Assembly (NCBI RefSeq): GCF_004362895.1
Contig: NZ_SNXI01000017.1
Location: 1-57,378, forward strand
DNA: 57,378 nt
Source of the DNA: Idiomarina aquatica
GTDB lineage: Bacteria; Pseudomonadota; Gammaproteobacteria; Enterobacterales; Alteromonadaceae
Direction: 5' to 3'
Each line of letters opens with the position of its first letter. Position 1 is the first letter of the stretch. The translations under genes and the position numbers were made by a program. Positions 1 through 9,044 of the stretch are shown in pieces. The notes under the pieces are model-generated. The model did not search any database, was not told the DNA's origin, and saw only the letters and a program-made list of their open reading frames with translations.

Positions 1-45
1 ACACAGCATGACCTCCGTTTTGCTGTATCGAACCCTATCAGATCA

Positions 46-89
46 ACCGGTCAAGATAATTGTCGCGGACCGGTCAGGTTAATTGTCGC
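46..89. repeat. Tandem direct repeat, 2 x 21 bp
   Basis: Two near-identical 21-base copies starting accggtca and ending aattgtcgc lie at 46-66 and 69-89, 23 bp apart, and differ at only two positions. Closely spaced repeats of this kind are typical transposase-binding repeats at the end of an insertion element, but no transposase is visible in the window, so that reading is inference. The second copy runs into the first codons of the next open frame, whose in-frame upstream codon (80-82) is a stop. Confidence 0.55.
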
Positions 90-883
90 TTAATAGCCTG
101 ACGCCAGGGCAAGTTAATAACTGGCTCTATGCCCCTTTTTCCGAGTTAGACGGCATCACGGTAAAAACGCCCTCTGATTTAAGTACCAGTCCGGTCATGC
201 GTTATTTGGAACTGATGTTGGAGACCGCATTAGCTAACGGTGGACAGATTAAGGCGACCGCCAAGGGGAACCTCCCGGCGGCGCTTGTTAAAGAAGCGAG
301 CGCGTTCTTACCCGAGTTTGCTGTTGCTCCATTCGAGCGAGCCATCAGCATTAGTGAATTCGCTGGAGCCAATGAAGATAAGTTTAACGCACTGCATTAC
401 TGCCGTGTTCTTGCAGAAATAGCGGGGATTTTTAAGCTTAAAAATAATAAGTTTCACGTCTCAGCCTGGGCTAAACGTCAATACCAGCAAGCTGGCCTGG
501 AATCGTTTTTCCCTCTCATGTTAGAAACCGCCATTTACAAATATAACTGGGGCTACATGGACGGATGGGAAGACGAAATTCCGCTACAGCAATTTTGGCT
601 ATTCATGATTTGGCGACTTCAGCATCATGAGTCTCACGAACGATTGGTGGATGAGATGACGCAGGCATTCCCTGATTTGCTCAATGAGCTTTATGAGGAA
701 GAGTTTATTTCTGATAAAGACAAACTCTCAATTCTGATCGAATCACGTTTTATCCAGCGATTTCTGCAGTTTTTTGGGGTTGTCATGGTTGACCCCAGGC
801 GGTTTGTTGACGGCAAACGGGTTGTTCCCCAAATCAACTGTCTGCGTTTGTTTCATGAAACGTTTGAATTTTCGGTTGGCTAA
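83..883 (+). CDS. Hypothetical protein, probably 5'-truncated
   Basis: The open frame has 266 codons and I recognise no family with confidence. It is a soluble, mixed alpha-rich protein without signal peptide or membrane segment. A segment near residues 38-75 (MRYLELMLETA followed by AKGNLP) resembles helical modules I associate loosely with proteins carrying plasmid pRiA4b ORF-3-like domains; this is weak recall only. The only start at the 5' end is TTG at 83, directly after a TAA stop and inside a 21-bp repeat; the first ATG is at 197, just before the most protein-like part. This suggests the original N-terminus was lost when a repeat-bearing element end arrived, or that translation starts at 197. 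It converges on the next gene with a 6-bp gap. Confidence 0.5.
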   Translation: MSLNSLTPGQVNNWLYAPFSELDGITVKTPSDLSTSPVMRYLELMLETALANGGQIKATAKGNLPAALVKEASAFLPEFAVAPFERAISISEFAGANEDKFNALHYCRVLAEIAGIFKLKNNKFHVSAWAKRQYQQAGLESFFPLMLETAIYKYNWGYMDGWEDEIPLQQFWLFMIWRLQHHESHERLVDEMTQAFPDLLNELYEEEFISDKDKLSILIESRFIQRFLQFFGVVMVDPRRFVDGKRVVPQINCLRLFHETFEFSVG

Positions 884-889
884 CTACAG

Positions 890-3202
890 TTACCGATTAA
901 CCTTTCGTTGAGCAGAACTAGCCAAGCTCTCTCGTATGCGTTGAATTACCTCTGCACCTGCATCCATTTTTATACCAAGTTTAAAGAAACATTCTGCAAT
1001 ATGATTGACATAACGAGTCAAAGAGGCAGTGGGCTTATAATACTCGATCCCTTCCACAGACAGTAATTCAACATCATGGAGACCGTCATATCGCGATTGT
1101 TTATAGTTCCTCTTACTTAGATAATCTCTAAGGAACCCAGACCCAGGATACTTTTCATTACATGCCCACACTTCTCCATATACCTGACGCCCATAATGCT
1201 CATTTTTAAGTAAAAAATCTGCTTTCATCGCATTCGTGTTTTGTAAGCTTTTGAAAGGTGTCTGTACGTGTGTTTGAAAAGGTATGTTATTGAGTTCCAT
1301 TAGAGAAAAAACAACTGACTCTACTAAAGAATCAGCCCTTCTCCCAAATATTGATTTAAATTTTCCCCAGTGAACTTCAGCGGCTAACTTTTCGGCCATA
1401 CCTGTGCGATAAAGTTCTTTATAAAGGCCTGGTAATTTTTTGTGCAGATCTGTCATCGAAAATATTTTATACTCAAGGACTTTACACAGGACTTCATACA
1501 TTTCAATTCCCCGCCATTTTTCTGCTGACTCCCAGCCTAATATAGCGTGAAGGTTTTCATTAAGACCCGACCGAGATTCAGAGCGGATTTCTCTCACCAA
1601 TGCACTGCTACCTTGATATTCGAGTTCAGTGATATTTCGAGCATTCAGTTCAATCGCAGTATTTTTAGCATGGCTCAACAAGTCATTATCACACATATCG
1701 ACATAAATAATGGGCTCATGCCAATCCATAGCTGCGTATATTTGCGCCAATAAGTTTTTGCGGATACATGCACCGTAAAGTCCCTGCGCATTATATTTAA
1801 AATCATTTCTACTTTTTAGTTTTAAACGGTTTATTTCTTGTAATGCTTGCTCAACAGTTAAGTTTCGCCAGTTATTTCTTAAGTGATAATCCAACTTCTC
1901 ACAGCAAGTTCTAAATTGCTCTCTAAATTTTTGACTTACTTGAGCTATGAATGCTCTATTATTAAGTGTTGGCGCTGATTCGAGCAAGCTATTCAAGCCG
2001 GCGGTAGCGCCATTTTTAATGCACAATAAAAGCACCTTGGTAATATCTTCATCTTTTTGAATATTTACCTTTGTGCTCTTCCAGCCGTCACTTAGCTCCC
2101 CACAGCGCTGCCATAGCTTCTTTAAAAACACCGCTCGTTTAACGCCAAAAGATAGTCGATATTTAACGTAAGGGTAAGCTGACTTAAAGTGAGATAAGCT
2201 TTCAAAATTTGATGTTAGTATTAATGCATTTCGCTCGAGATCCGCATCGCTACTGCCGAAGCTTAACCCTAGCGAATCTGATTGCGCTCTCATTTCAACA
2301 AAGCTTTTACAGTTTTTATTCGTACAGAAAAGCAGAAACTCATAGACAATTTGAAAAAGACTTTGACTAAGAAAAGCTCCACCGCAGTCAGGACACCTTA
2401 ACTGCGCTCTCACATTTCTATATGCGTTTTCTCGCTCTTGCTTCGGAAGATTTTTTTTAGCTATAGATTGAAATTGATTTCTCACATCGTCTAAGTCATC
2501 GAATGCTAAACCAGCTTCCTCTACACGTAATACGAAGTCATCAAATCGCTTTTCTGACTTTACGCACTCACAATCGCAATTTTCTCTACTACTTAATCTT
2601 TTGGCGGTGTCAAATCGATGCAAACCACATCGTAAGCATTTGAACTCAACTCTATCAACCCAGCTCGTCGGTTTCCGTTCGGTCAGCTTTACTTGGTTAA
2701 TCTGCATTATTTGTTTTAGCTTCTCATCTGTCAGTAGATTGTGCTCTTTATGTTTCTCATCTTCTTTAAAAATTAACCGCCCAGTTCTTATTCTCTCTTT
2801 TATTGTTCTCCAACGCTCTCTCATCTGTTTCTTATTATGTTCAAATACAAGCTTATCATCGCTACTAACAACAGTTGCCTCACAGGGTTCTGGCTCACTT
2901 AGTAAGCTGATACCATATGGCGCGAGCGTGTCTTGAATATATTGTAAAGTTAGCACTCCTCGGTTTTTGCATGGCATATAACGACACTTAGAGTGGGCTA
3001 TTAACATTTTTGTTGTCTTTTTATCAGGTAAACCGCACGTTCGGCATCTTACAACGTGCTCAGACTCCTGGTTCGCTTGAATGCCAGCGATATATTTATA
3101 GCCATTTTCATCAGCCATCCTCTCGATATCTTGTTGATTGTATTTCGAACATCTACTCATAGCTGCTATCTCCAGATACAGGCTTTGCTTAAAATTTAGC
3201 AC
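890..3202 (-). CDS. Zinc-ribbon protein with nuclease-like C-terminus
   Basis: A 770-residue soluble protein. Three Cys-rich modules are visible: CRTCG with a following H/C cluster near residues 53-80, CLRCG near 190-215 with CDCEC, and CPDCG with CTNKNC near 270-300. All look like zinc ribbons or treble clefs. The last ~130 residues carry the order E (ESVVFSLM), D (KADF), E-x-W (GEVWA) and K/Y-rich KRNYKQSRY, which fits a PD-(D/E)XK or Vsr-like endonuclease core. The central part is helical and unassigned. A large DNA-binding plus nuclease architecture suggests a mobile-element or defence role; that is inference. Composition is AT-richer than the metabolic genes to the right, and neighbours give no operon partner. 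The start at 3202 is the first ATG; a later ATG (MSRCSKY, 15th codon) is possible. Confidence 0.6.
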   Translation of the reverse strand: MLNFKQSLYLEIAAMSRCSKYNQQDIERMADENGYKYIAGIQANQESEHVVRCRTCGLPDKKTTKMLIAHSKCRYMPCKNRGVLTLQYIQDTLAPYGISLLSEPEPCEATVVSSDDKLVFEHNKKQMRERWRTIKERIRTGRLIFKEDEKHKEHNLLTDEKLKQIMQINQVKLTERKPTSWVDRVEFKCLRCGLHRFDTAKRLSSRENCDCECVKSEKRFDDFVLRVEEAGLAFDDLDDVRNQFQSIAKKNLPKQERENAYRNVRAQLRCPDCGGAFLSQSLFQIVYEFLLFCTNKNCKSFVEMRAQSDSLGLSFGSSDADLERNALILTSNFESLSHFKSAYPYVKYRLSFGVKRAVFLKKLWQRCGELSDGWKSTKVNIQKDEDITKVLLLCIKNGATAGLNSLLESAPTLNNRAFIAQVSQKFREQFRTCCEKLDYHLRNNWRNLTVEQALQEINRLKLKSRNDFKYNAQGLYGACIRKNLLAQIYAAMDWHEPIIYVDMCDNDLLSHAKNTAIELNARNITELEYQGSSALVREIRSESRSGLNENLHAILGWESAEKWRGIEMYEVLCKVLEYKIFSMTDLHKKLPGLYKELYRTGMAEKLAAEVHWGKFKSIFGRRADSLVESVVFSLMELNNIPFQTHVQTPFKSLQNTNAMKADFLLKNEHYGRQVYGEVWACNEKYPGSGFLRDYLSKRNYKQSRYDGLHDVELLSVEGIEYYKPTASLTRYVNHIAECFFKLGIKMDAGAEVIQRIRESLASSAQRKVNR

Positions 3203-3307
3203 TGTTGAAAATTAACCTATTAAAAAATAGTAGTCTAGACACTAACCTTTACAAGTGGAACAGCTTTGGGCTTCTGACTGAACGGTTTGCACCTCACACT
3301 GTCAATG

Positions 3308-3508
3308 CTAGACATGTAACTTCTCTTGGTTTTCAACTATTCTCACCGATACTAATGCTTGGGAGCGAAAGAGAGTAGAAATATGAATGACCCGCCCGAC
3401 ATAGAGCGTTTGATTGTCTACAAATAGATATTCATCCAACCCGGGAACACGGCTCAGTGATGTGGTTTTAGTTGAACCGTTTTCCAAAAGTAATGTTATA
3501 CGTGCCAT
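3308..3508 (-). CDS. Small hypothetical protein
   Basis: A 66-residue frame with a good ribosome site (AAGGAG, ending 7 bases before the ATG). The sequence alternates hydrophobic and polar residues (ITLLLENGST, TLYVGRVIHIST), suggesting a small all-beta fold; no membrane segment. I do not recognise the family. It stands alone between the 770-residue zinc protein and the catabolic operon, separated from the latter by ~280 bp. Confidence 0.5.
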   Translation of the reverse strand: MARITLLLENGSTKTTSLSRVPGLDEYLFVDNQTLYVGRVIHISTLFRSQALVSVRIVENQEKLHV

Positions 3509-3654
3509 AAAAGTCTCCTTTTTGTTAAGAAGTTTATGGTACCGCTAACTAGGTACAAGGGTGCTGTGACGATCACTGATCTCGAAGTAATACATTAACG
3601 ACAAGTGGGTGCTTCCACCGGTAGGGCTTGACAAAAATTAATGTAGTGGGCACT

Positions 3655-3688
3655 CGTCAACCGCATTCCCACTGTGTTGACGGTTTTT
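3655..3688 (+). terminator. Possible rho-independent terminator
   Basis: Perfect 7-bp arms CGTCAAC / GTTGACG enclose a 14-base loop and are followed by GGTTTTT. No plus-strand gene ends just upstream, so it may close an unseen short transcript or be incidental. The rest of 3509-3790 shows no gene; a perfect 14-bp palindrome acgtaaatttacgt lies at 3751-3764. Confidence 0.35.
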
Positions 3689-3766
3689 AAATTGAATTGA
3701 ATAACTCAAACGCCCTCAGTTAAGCACTTAATAATTTGAGAATAAGTGAAACGTAAATTTACGTAA

Positions 3767-3784
3767 GGGGGGATAGCTCCCCCC
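3767..3784 (-). terminator. Hairpin after the catabolic operon
   Basis: GGGGGGA-TAGC-TCCCCCC forms a 7-bp, nearly all G:C stem six bases past the stop of the last operon gene (3791). The following T tract is weak, so it may work with Rho or as a 3'-end stabiliser. Confidence 0.45.
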
Positions 3785-3790
3785 ATTCGT

Positions 3791-4831
3791 TTATTTAATC
3801 ACAATTGGATTAATAGGAGAGCCTGAGCCTCGTTCCATTTTGAGCGGCGCTGCTGTAAACATAAACGTATACTGCCCATCTTCAGCACTGTCTTTTGCAA
3901 GGTCATCTAGCCAATACAACTCACTAAGCACAACTCCTAAATCCCTGATCAATGCACCATGTAATGGTATTACGTAATCTTTTCCGTGAATAGTTTGCGG
4001 AACCAGTTCGACAGCAAGGTTATCCGCCGCAATCACTGGTATTTCCATATCGTCAATCCAGTTAATTAGTTGTTTGCTATAACATAATCCCGGCTCTGTA
4101 GTTGCGCTCCATGGCGCGTCTGGTTCGTCCTGATAAAAGCGACCAACGGAACCCGTTCTTATCAACAAAATATCACGTTTCTCGATTGCTACGTTTTGCG
4201 CTTCAGCTGTTTCTTGTAAATCATCGAGTGTAACGCAAGAGCTTGGTGCCAAACGGCCAGACTGACCACCTTTGTGACTTCCTACATCCAACAAGACACC
4301 ACGACCAACAATACCGTGTTCAGCAAGTTTGCCTACATCGACATGATCGTGCCCGTGTACAGTGCTATCTGCCGAAACGCCCCCATAAACTTTGTCGCCA
4401 TACCAAGCATGCCCTAATGCATCCATGTGAGTCGTGCCTTGTAAATACATGAATACAGCATCGTCGGAGTACTTCACCCCACCGGCTAACTCATCAAGTT
4501 TATCCACAGAATACATACTTTCATCCTGTGTCATGAAATGCATGGCTGGCACTCTTCCAGGAAAGACAGGTCCGACTCCATGAGTAATCGGTAATTGCAG
4601 GGTGAATTTTTCACCTGTTTTTACAGCCTTAACGCCACGCAGTGCTTGTTCATCATCGAGGTAATTTAGTGCGCCAATTTGGTCATTCTCACCCCACTTC
4701 CCCCAGTTTTTCGGCATATCCTTCTGTAAATTTTCAATATCACTGCTTTGAGCAAAAGCCAGTGATGAAGAGCTTAGTCCCACAAGGGCGCTCAACACAG
4801 CGACAGATAAGATATTTTTGGATTTTTTCAT
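3791..4831 (-). CDS. Periplasmic cyclase-family hydrolase
   Basis: A metal-dependent hydrolase of the cyclase / kynurenine-formamidase-like family (which also includes isatin hydrolase). The family signature reads THMDALGHAWYG in the first half of the protein, with the conserved His/Asp metal ligands, and a second His cluster TVHGHDHVD follows. I chose the ATG at 4831 (346 residues): AAAGGAAA lies just upstream and the protein then opens with MKKSKNIL, a hydrophobic stretch and AFAQ, a clean Sec signal with cleavage after AFA. An upstream start at 4876 would put 15 polar residues before the signal and overlap the dehydrogenase gene. It is the last gene of a five-gene operon; the other genes suggest it hydrolyses a lactone or amide to a hydroxy acid before uptake. 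The substrate cannot be read from sequence. Confidence 0.8.
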   Translation of the reverse strand: MKKSKNILSVAVLSALVGLSSSSLAFAQSSDIENLQKDMPKNWGKWGENDQIGALNYLDDEQALRGVKAVKTGEKFTLQLPITHGVGPVFPGRVPAMHFMTQDESMYSVDKLDELAGGVKYSDDAVFMYLQGTTHMDALGHAWYGDKVYGGVSADSTVHGHDHVDVGKLAEHGIVGRGVLLDVGSHKGGQSGRLAPSSCVTLDDLQETAEAQNVAIEKRDILLIRTGSVGRFYQDEPDAPWSATTEPGLCYSKQLINWIDDMEIPVIAADNLAVELVPQTIHGKDYVIPLHGALIRDLGVVLSELYWLDDLAKDSAEDGQYTFMFTAAPLKMERGSGSPINPIVIK

Positions 4832-4866
4832 TGTTATTTTCCTTTTGTTGCTCGTAGTTTTACTTG

Positions 4867-6315
4867 TTAGTAACAAAGCTTGATGTACTTTGTTTCGAGG
4901 TACTCCGTAATGCCTTGTCGACCTCCTTCTCGGCCTAAGCCAGAGCTTTTAACTCCGCCAAAAGGCATCGCAGGATCTGAGATAACGCCAGTGTTAACGC
5001 CTACCATACCCACCTCTAACTCCGCAGCGAGGTCGTGGATCCGTTTCAGACTCTCGCTGTAAAAGTAAGCCGCTAAACCTGTATCCTGTGCTCTAAGTGA
5101 CGCAATGAGCGAATCTTCATCGCTATAGCGAACTAAAGGGGCGACTGGGCCGAAAACTTCTTCTTGAACACAGCGCATATCGGTTGTTGCTTCTGTGATC
5201 AATGTAGGAAGATACCAACGCTCCGACTCTGCCCAACGCTCGCCTCCATACACTATCTTGCCGCCTTTTTCTCTGGCATCTCTAACTAGTGCCTCCACCT
5301 TCTCCAGAGCCCGTTCATTAATGAGGGGACCTATATCGGTATGGGGATCACCGCCTAAGCCTAAGGAAAGTGCTTTTATTCGTTTTTCAAAAGCACTCGC
5401 AAAACGGTCATATAGCGAATCATGAACATAAAACGCATTCGCACAGACACAAGTTTGTCCGGCATTGCGAAACTTTGACTGCATCGCTCCTTCAACTGCT
5501 TTATCGATATCAGCATCGCTACAGACTATAAACGGGGCATTACCGCCCAATTCAAGCGAAAGGCGCTTAACGGTAGAGGCACAAGCTCGCATCAAGTGCC
5601 GCCCCACAGCTGTTGATCCAGTAAAGCTGAGCTTTTTAACCTGTTTGCTGGTGCACACTGTGTCGCCTATAAGTTGTGCGTCACCAGTTACTACATTAAT
5701 CATACCCGGAGGAACGCCGGCCAAAAGCGCCAGCTCTGACAATGCAAGTGCTGTAAATGGAGTCTCAGGTGCAGGTTTTATTATCATTGAACATCCTACA
5801 GCCAGAGCTGGTGCGACCTTTCGAGTTAACATCGCTGCTGGAAAATTCCAGGGAGTTATCGCAGCACAGACACCGACCGGCTCTGTAATTGTTTTCAACG
5901 ACTCACCCTCGGAACCATTGGGCATTGCGCTCCCGTTATCCTGCAACGCCGGTTGTGCGTACCACTTTACATAACTCGCCGCATAACGAACTTCTCCCAG
6001 GGCCTCAGCGAACGGCTTTCCTTGTTCTAGAGTAATGATTGACGCTAACCGCTCCTCATTCTCTTTTATCTTTTGGTACCAATTATTAAGTACTGCACAA
6101 CGTTCGTTTATCGAAGTCTTACGCCAACTATTGAAAGCACGCTCAGCAGTGGTAATCGCATAGCGAACTTGCTCCTCAGAGAGCTTTGGAACAGTGCCTA
6201 GCAGCTCTCCACTAGCTGGATTAAAAACCTTCAACGTATTGCTCCCGCTACACGGGATCCAATTTACGCCAATTAAGGCCGCCTGCTTTAAATCTACCTG
6301 TTTCTCATTCATCAT
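4867..6315 (-). CDS. gabD: Succinate-semialdehyde dehydrogenase family
   Basis: NAD(P)+-dependent aldehyde dehydrogenase, 482 residues, the usual length for GabD-like enzymes. Visible motifs: the TPWNFP segment near 154-159, the catalytic general-base Glu255 in LELGGNAP and the nucleophile Cys289 in GQTCVCAN, and the C-terminal PFGGVKSSGLGREGG region typical of the SSADH subgroup. It oxidises a semialdehyde to the acid, most likely succinate semialdehyde to succinate. It overlaps the upstream activator gene by 11 bp and is followed after a short gap by the cyclase gene, so it belongs to the same transcript. Paired with an iron alcohol dehydrogenase in the same operon, it fits oxidation of a hydroxy acid such as 4-hydroxybutyrate by way of its semialdehyde (inference). 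Confidence 0.85.
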   Translation of the reverse strand: MMNEKQVDLKQAALIGVNWIPCSGSNTLKVFNPASGELLGTVPKLSEEQVRYAITTAERAFNSWRKTSINERCAVLNNWYQKIKENEERLASIITLEQGKPFAEALGEVRYAASYVKWYAQPALQDNGSAMPNGSEGESLKTITEPVGVCAAITPWNFPAAMLTRKVAPALAVGCSMIIKPAPETPFTALALSELALLAGVPPGMINVVTGDAQLIGDTVCTSKQVKKLSFTGSTAVGRHLMRACASTVKRLSLELGGNAPFIVCSDADIDKAVEGAMQSKFRNAGQTCVCANAFYVHDSLYDRFASAFEKRIKALSLGLGGDPHTDIGPLINERALEKVEALVRDAREKGGKIVYGGERWAESERWYLPTLITEATTDMRCVQEEVFGPVAPLVRYSDEDSLIASLRAQDTGLAAYFYSESLKRIHDLAAELEVGMVGVNTGVISDPAMPFGGVKSSGLGREGGRQGITEYLETKYIKLCY

Positions 6316-7681
6316 CTTGAGTTGGATTTCCCATCATTTTTGCTTTTAATCGTTGTTGTTTTTTTACTAATGTTGACTGGTCTATACCCAATGCTTGTGC
6401 CGCAGCTCGTGTCGTACCATGAACTTGGAGAGCCTCACTTATAAGCCTTAATTCAAGCTCATCCATCCGATGTCTCAACGAAAGCCCCTGCTTTCCTAGA
6501 AACTGCTCACCGATAAGTTCTCGAGGTAAATGAGCGGTCGTTATTAATGCTTGCTCACTGGTCACCACTAACCGCTCTACTAAATTTATTAATTCTCGAA
6601 TATTTCCAGGCCAATCGTAACGAGTAAGGCGCTCAACAACGCTCTGATGCCAACGACAGTCAAATTCATATTGTTGATTAAAATAACAAAGGTAGTGTTC
6701 CAATAGCGGCTCAATTTCCTCAGTACGCTCGCGAAGCGCGGGTAGCTCGATAGGAACTACACATATTCGGTAAAGAAGATCTGGCCGAAAGAGGTTCTCT
6801 TCAACTAGTGCCTTTAAATCGCGATGCGTTGCTGAAATGAGTCTAAAGTTTGTCTGCCTAAACTCGGTCCCTCCAACCGGTAAAAACCGCTTCTCGGCAA
6901 TCACCTTCAATAGCTTTGCCTGCAACGATAGGGGTAAGTCACCAATCTCATCCAGAAATAGAGTGCCGTTATTAGCAGCTTCAAGCAGCCCTGTTTTTCC
7001 TTTATTTGACGCACCAGTAAATGCGCCAGGTACATAACCGAAGAGCTCTGCTTCCAGCAGCGACTCAGGCATTGCGGCACAGTTAAGCTCAATAAAGGGT
7101 CCGTTACTGCATCGGCTATATTGATGAATAGTGCGTGCTAATAATGTTTTACCAGTTCCCGTCTCGCCTTGTAACAGTACTTTTGCCGCTGAGTTAGCTA
7201 CGCGCTTGGCAAGCTCGTAACAGGCTTGGGTACGCGGGCTTACGATAAATGGCTCTGCCGGCCAGTCATGCTGCGCCGGACCATATTGTTCTCGCACATT
7301 CAACAACTGCTCTAGCTGCTCTTCGGCACGCTTGGCTTGGAGTAACTCAGTTACGTCTCTAACCGTTGTAACTACGTATTCAATGCGTCCTCGGGCATCA
7401 ATCATCGGAGTGCCCGATGCCAAAATTTTATGGTCATCGGTCAAAGCCTGAGTCAGTGTTACAGCGCGTCGCTCTTTCAACACTTCTAACGATACCGAAC
7501 GTGAAATGTAGCCGGCTTTAACAACTTCTGACATGTGCATGCCCTGTAGAGATCGCTTTGGAATACCTGCTATTCGCTCATAGGCTTTATTTACAGTTAT
7601 GGTTATTCCGTTCCCATCGGTAATGTAAACGCCGTCACTCATGGCATCCAGTACCCGTTGCAGGTTATCACCGTGAAACAT
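6305..7681 (-). CDS. PAS-type sigma-54-dependent activator
   Basis: A 458-residue bacterial enhancer-binding protein. Residues ~5-110 form a PAS sensor (SDGVYITDGNG at its start). The AAA+ domain follows with Walker A GETGTGKT at 172-179, the sigma-54-contacting GAFTGA at 219-224, Walker B LFLDEIGD at 241-248 and an arginine finger region near LFRPDLLYR. The C-terminal ~45 residues make a Fis/TyrR-like helix-turn-helix (TTRAAAQALGIDQSTLVKK). It is cytoplasmic. The gene abuts the permease gene (position 7681 is shared) and overlaps the dehydrogenase gene, so it is made with the pathway it probably controls. Both outward promoters of the locus are sigma-54 sites, and a palindrome between them is a natural binding site for it. 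The ligand of the PAS domain is unknown. Confidence 0.9.
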   Translation of the reverse strand: MFHGDNLQRVLDAMSDGVYITDGNGITITVNKAYERIAGIPKRSLQGMHMSEVVKAGYISRSVSLEVLKERRAVTLTQALTDDHKILASGTPMIDARGRIEYVVTTVRDVTELLQAKRAEEQLEQLLNVREQYGPAQHDWPAEPFIVSPRTQACYELAKRVANSAAKVLLQGETGTGKTLLARTIHQYSRCSNGPFIELNCAAMPESLLEAELFGYVPGAFTGASNKGKTGLLEAANNGTLFLDEIGDLPLSLQAKLLKVIAEKRFLPVGGTEFRQTNFRLISATHRDLKALVEENLFRPDLLYRICVVPIELPALRERTEEIEPLLEHYLCYFNQQYEFDCRWHQSVVERLTRYDWPGNIRELINLVERLVVTSEQALITTAHLPRELIGEQFLGKQGLSLRHRMDELELRLISEALQVHGTTRAAAQALGIDQSTLVKKQQRLKAKMMGNPTQDDE

Positions 7682-9033
7682 CAGCGTGTCTCCTTAAGGG
7701 GGCTCCGTAGACGCCAGCCATAAATCAAAAAACACAATAATAGTCCAGCAGCAAACGCCCAGGTTGCACCTTTCACGACCAAAATTGCTGCAATAACACC
7801 GGCAATTCCCAAATCGCGCTCGCTTCTAGCTTCCTGAATACCTATGCGCACACTGACGTAACCTTGGATTAGTAGGGTCAGTGCCAAAGCAATCCCCAAG
7901 ATCGGTTGCACTAGACTGACGACTGGTAGTAGTAGTAAGCCGGTATTGGTCCCCCAGCGAAAAGATCCTGCGCCCCCGAAGATGGAGTCCATTGCCTTGC
8001 GACCTTTTTTAAAACGTTCAACAATTACAACATGCATTGCCGCCCAGAGAGGTCCGCACATTGCTACATCCGGCCCAATAATACTCATACCAAAATTGCG
8101 AGCACCAAAAATCATGTGAGCACGATCAGGGCTATAATCAATTTTTTCATCCGGGCGCGCTTCATCAGCTTCATCCAAAATAGCCTTGCTCTGCAGGACA
8201 TCGCCAAAAAGTACGATATAAGCTGCTAGCACTGTCGGAATTGCTGTAACAAACATCATTAATGGTGGCAGTCCAACACCGAAGAGCGTGTATTCTGTAA
8301 ACATCGTGACAAAATCTGGTGATGTCAGTCCCCACTCGATATCTGGCCAGGGAGCCTCACCAAAAAGCGGTGCGACCACGATGGCAAGTGCAATGATGGG
8401 GAAAATTCCCAACTTACCTATCAGCGCTAATAACCAATGTTTATTTTGAATGGCTGCAAAATGGCGTGAAAAAATTAGGTAGAATGCTATACCAACCGCA
8501 ATGGATATTGTCATGGGGAAGGACTCAAAACGCCCCCCTTCTTCAAATACTACAGCAACAGCCGCTAAGCCGGCGCCCATAATGATGCCAGCTTTGATCG
8601 CACTGGGAATATAATGAACAACTCGTCGTGCGATTCCTGAAGCACCCAATACCATGGCAAATGCGCCCAGCATCATTTGAAAGGCGATTAGTGCATGTAC
8701 GCGGCTTTCCCCCTCGGGAAAGGTAGAGACATACATCATTAACAAAGGTATTGCAGGAGTTATCCACCCTGGCACTACTGGATCGCCAAGCAAATGATGG
8801 AGCAAGTAAAATAGACCATTAATCAGTACTATTGCCAGTGCAGCCTCAAATGGCATTCCCAGAAGTTCGGCCATTAACGAAATAGCAGCTAAATCCACTG
8901 CGCACATCAACAATCCCTGAAAGTAATCCGGCCACTCAAATCGGTAGTGCAAAAAGGGCAGCCTTACTTTTAATGGACCAAGTCCCCAAAACGGTGCTTC
9001 AGCGCCCGATTTACGATGTTTCCATAACGACAT
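7681..9033 (-). CDS. NCS2-like membrane permease
   Basis: An inner-membrane protein of 450 residues with roughly 11-13 hydrophobic segments. The general look (paired helices, SAIKAGIIMGAGLAAVAVVFE in the first half) suggests the nucleobase-ascorbate / solute carrier 23-like fold; the assignment is moderate because no single diagnostic motif is certain. It is the second gene of the operon, 11 bp after the alcohol dehydrogenase gene and sharing one base with the activator gene. Its place argues that it imports the substrate of the dehydrogenases rather than a purine. Confidence 0.65.
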   Translation of the reverse strand: MSLWKHRKSGAEAPFWGLGPLKVRLPFLHYRFEWPDYFQGLLMCAVDLAAISLMAELLGMPFEAALAIVLINGLFYLLHHLLGDPVVPGWITPAIPLLMMYVSTFPEGESRVHALIAFQMMLGAFAMVLGASGIARRVVHYIPSAIKAGIIMGAGLAAVAVVFEEGGRFESFPMTISIAVGIAFYLIFSRHFAAIQNKHWLLALIGKLGIFPIIALAIVVAPLFGEAPWPDIEWGLTSPDFVTMFTEYTLFGVGLPPLMMFVTAIPTVLAAYIVLFGDVLQSKAILDEADEARPDEKIDYSPDRAHMIFGARNFGMSIIGPDVAMCGPLWAAMHVVIVERFKKGRKAMDSIFGGAGSFRWGTNTGLLLLPVVSLVQPILGIALALTLLIQGYVSVRIGIQEARSERDLGIAGVIAAILVVKGATWAFAAGLLLCFLIYGWRLRSPLKETR

Positions 9034-9044
9034 TATTGGTTTCC

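Noticed and set aside
3601-3660. TTGACA-type promoter near 3630
   Set aside because: No acceptable -10 box at normal spacing and no gene downstream on that strand.
5465-5974. 169-codon frame antisense to the SSADH-type gene
   Set aside because: It lies wholly within a gene with all catalytic residues; no ribosome site, and the product has no recognisable features.
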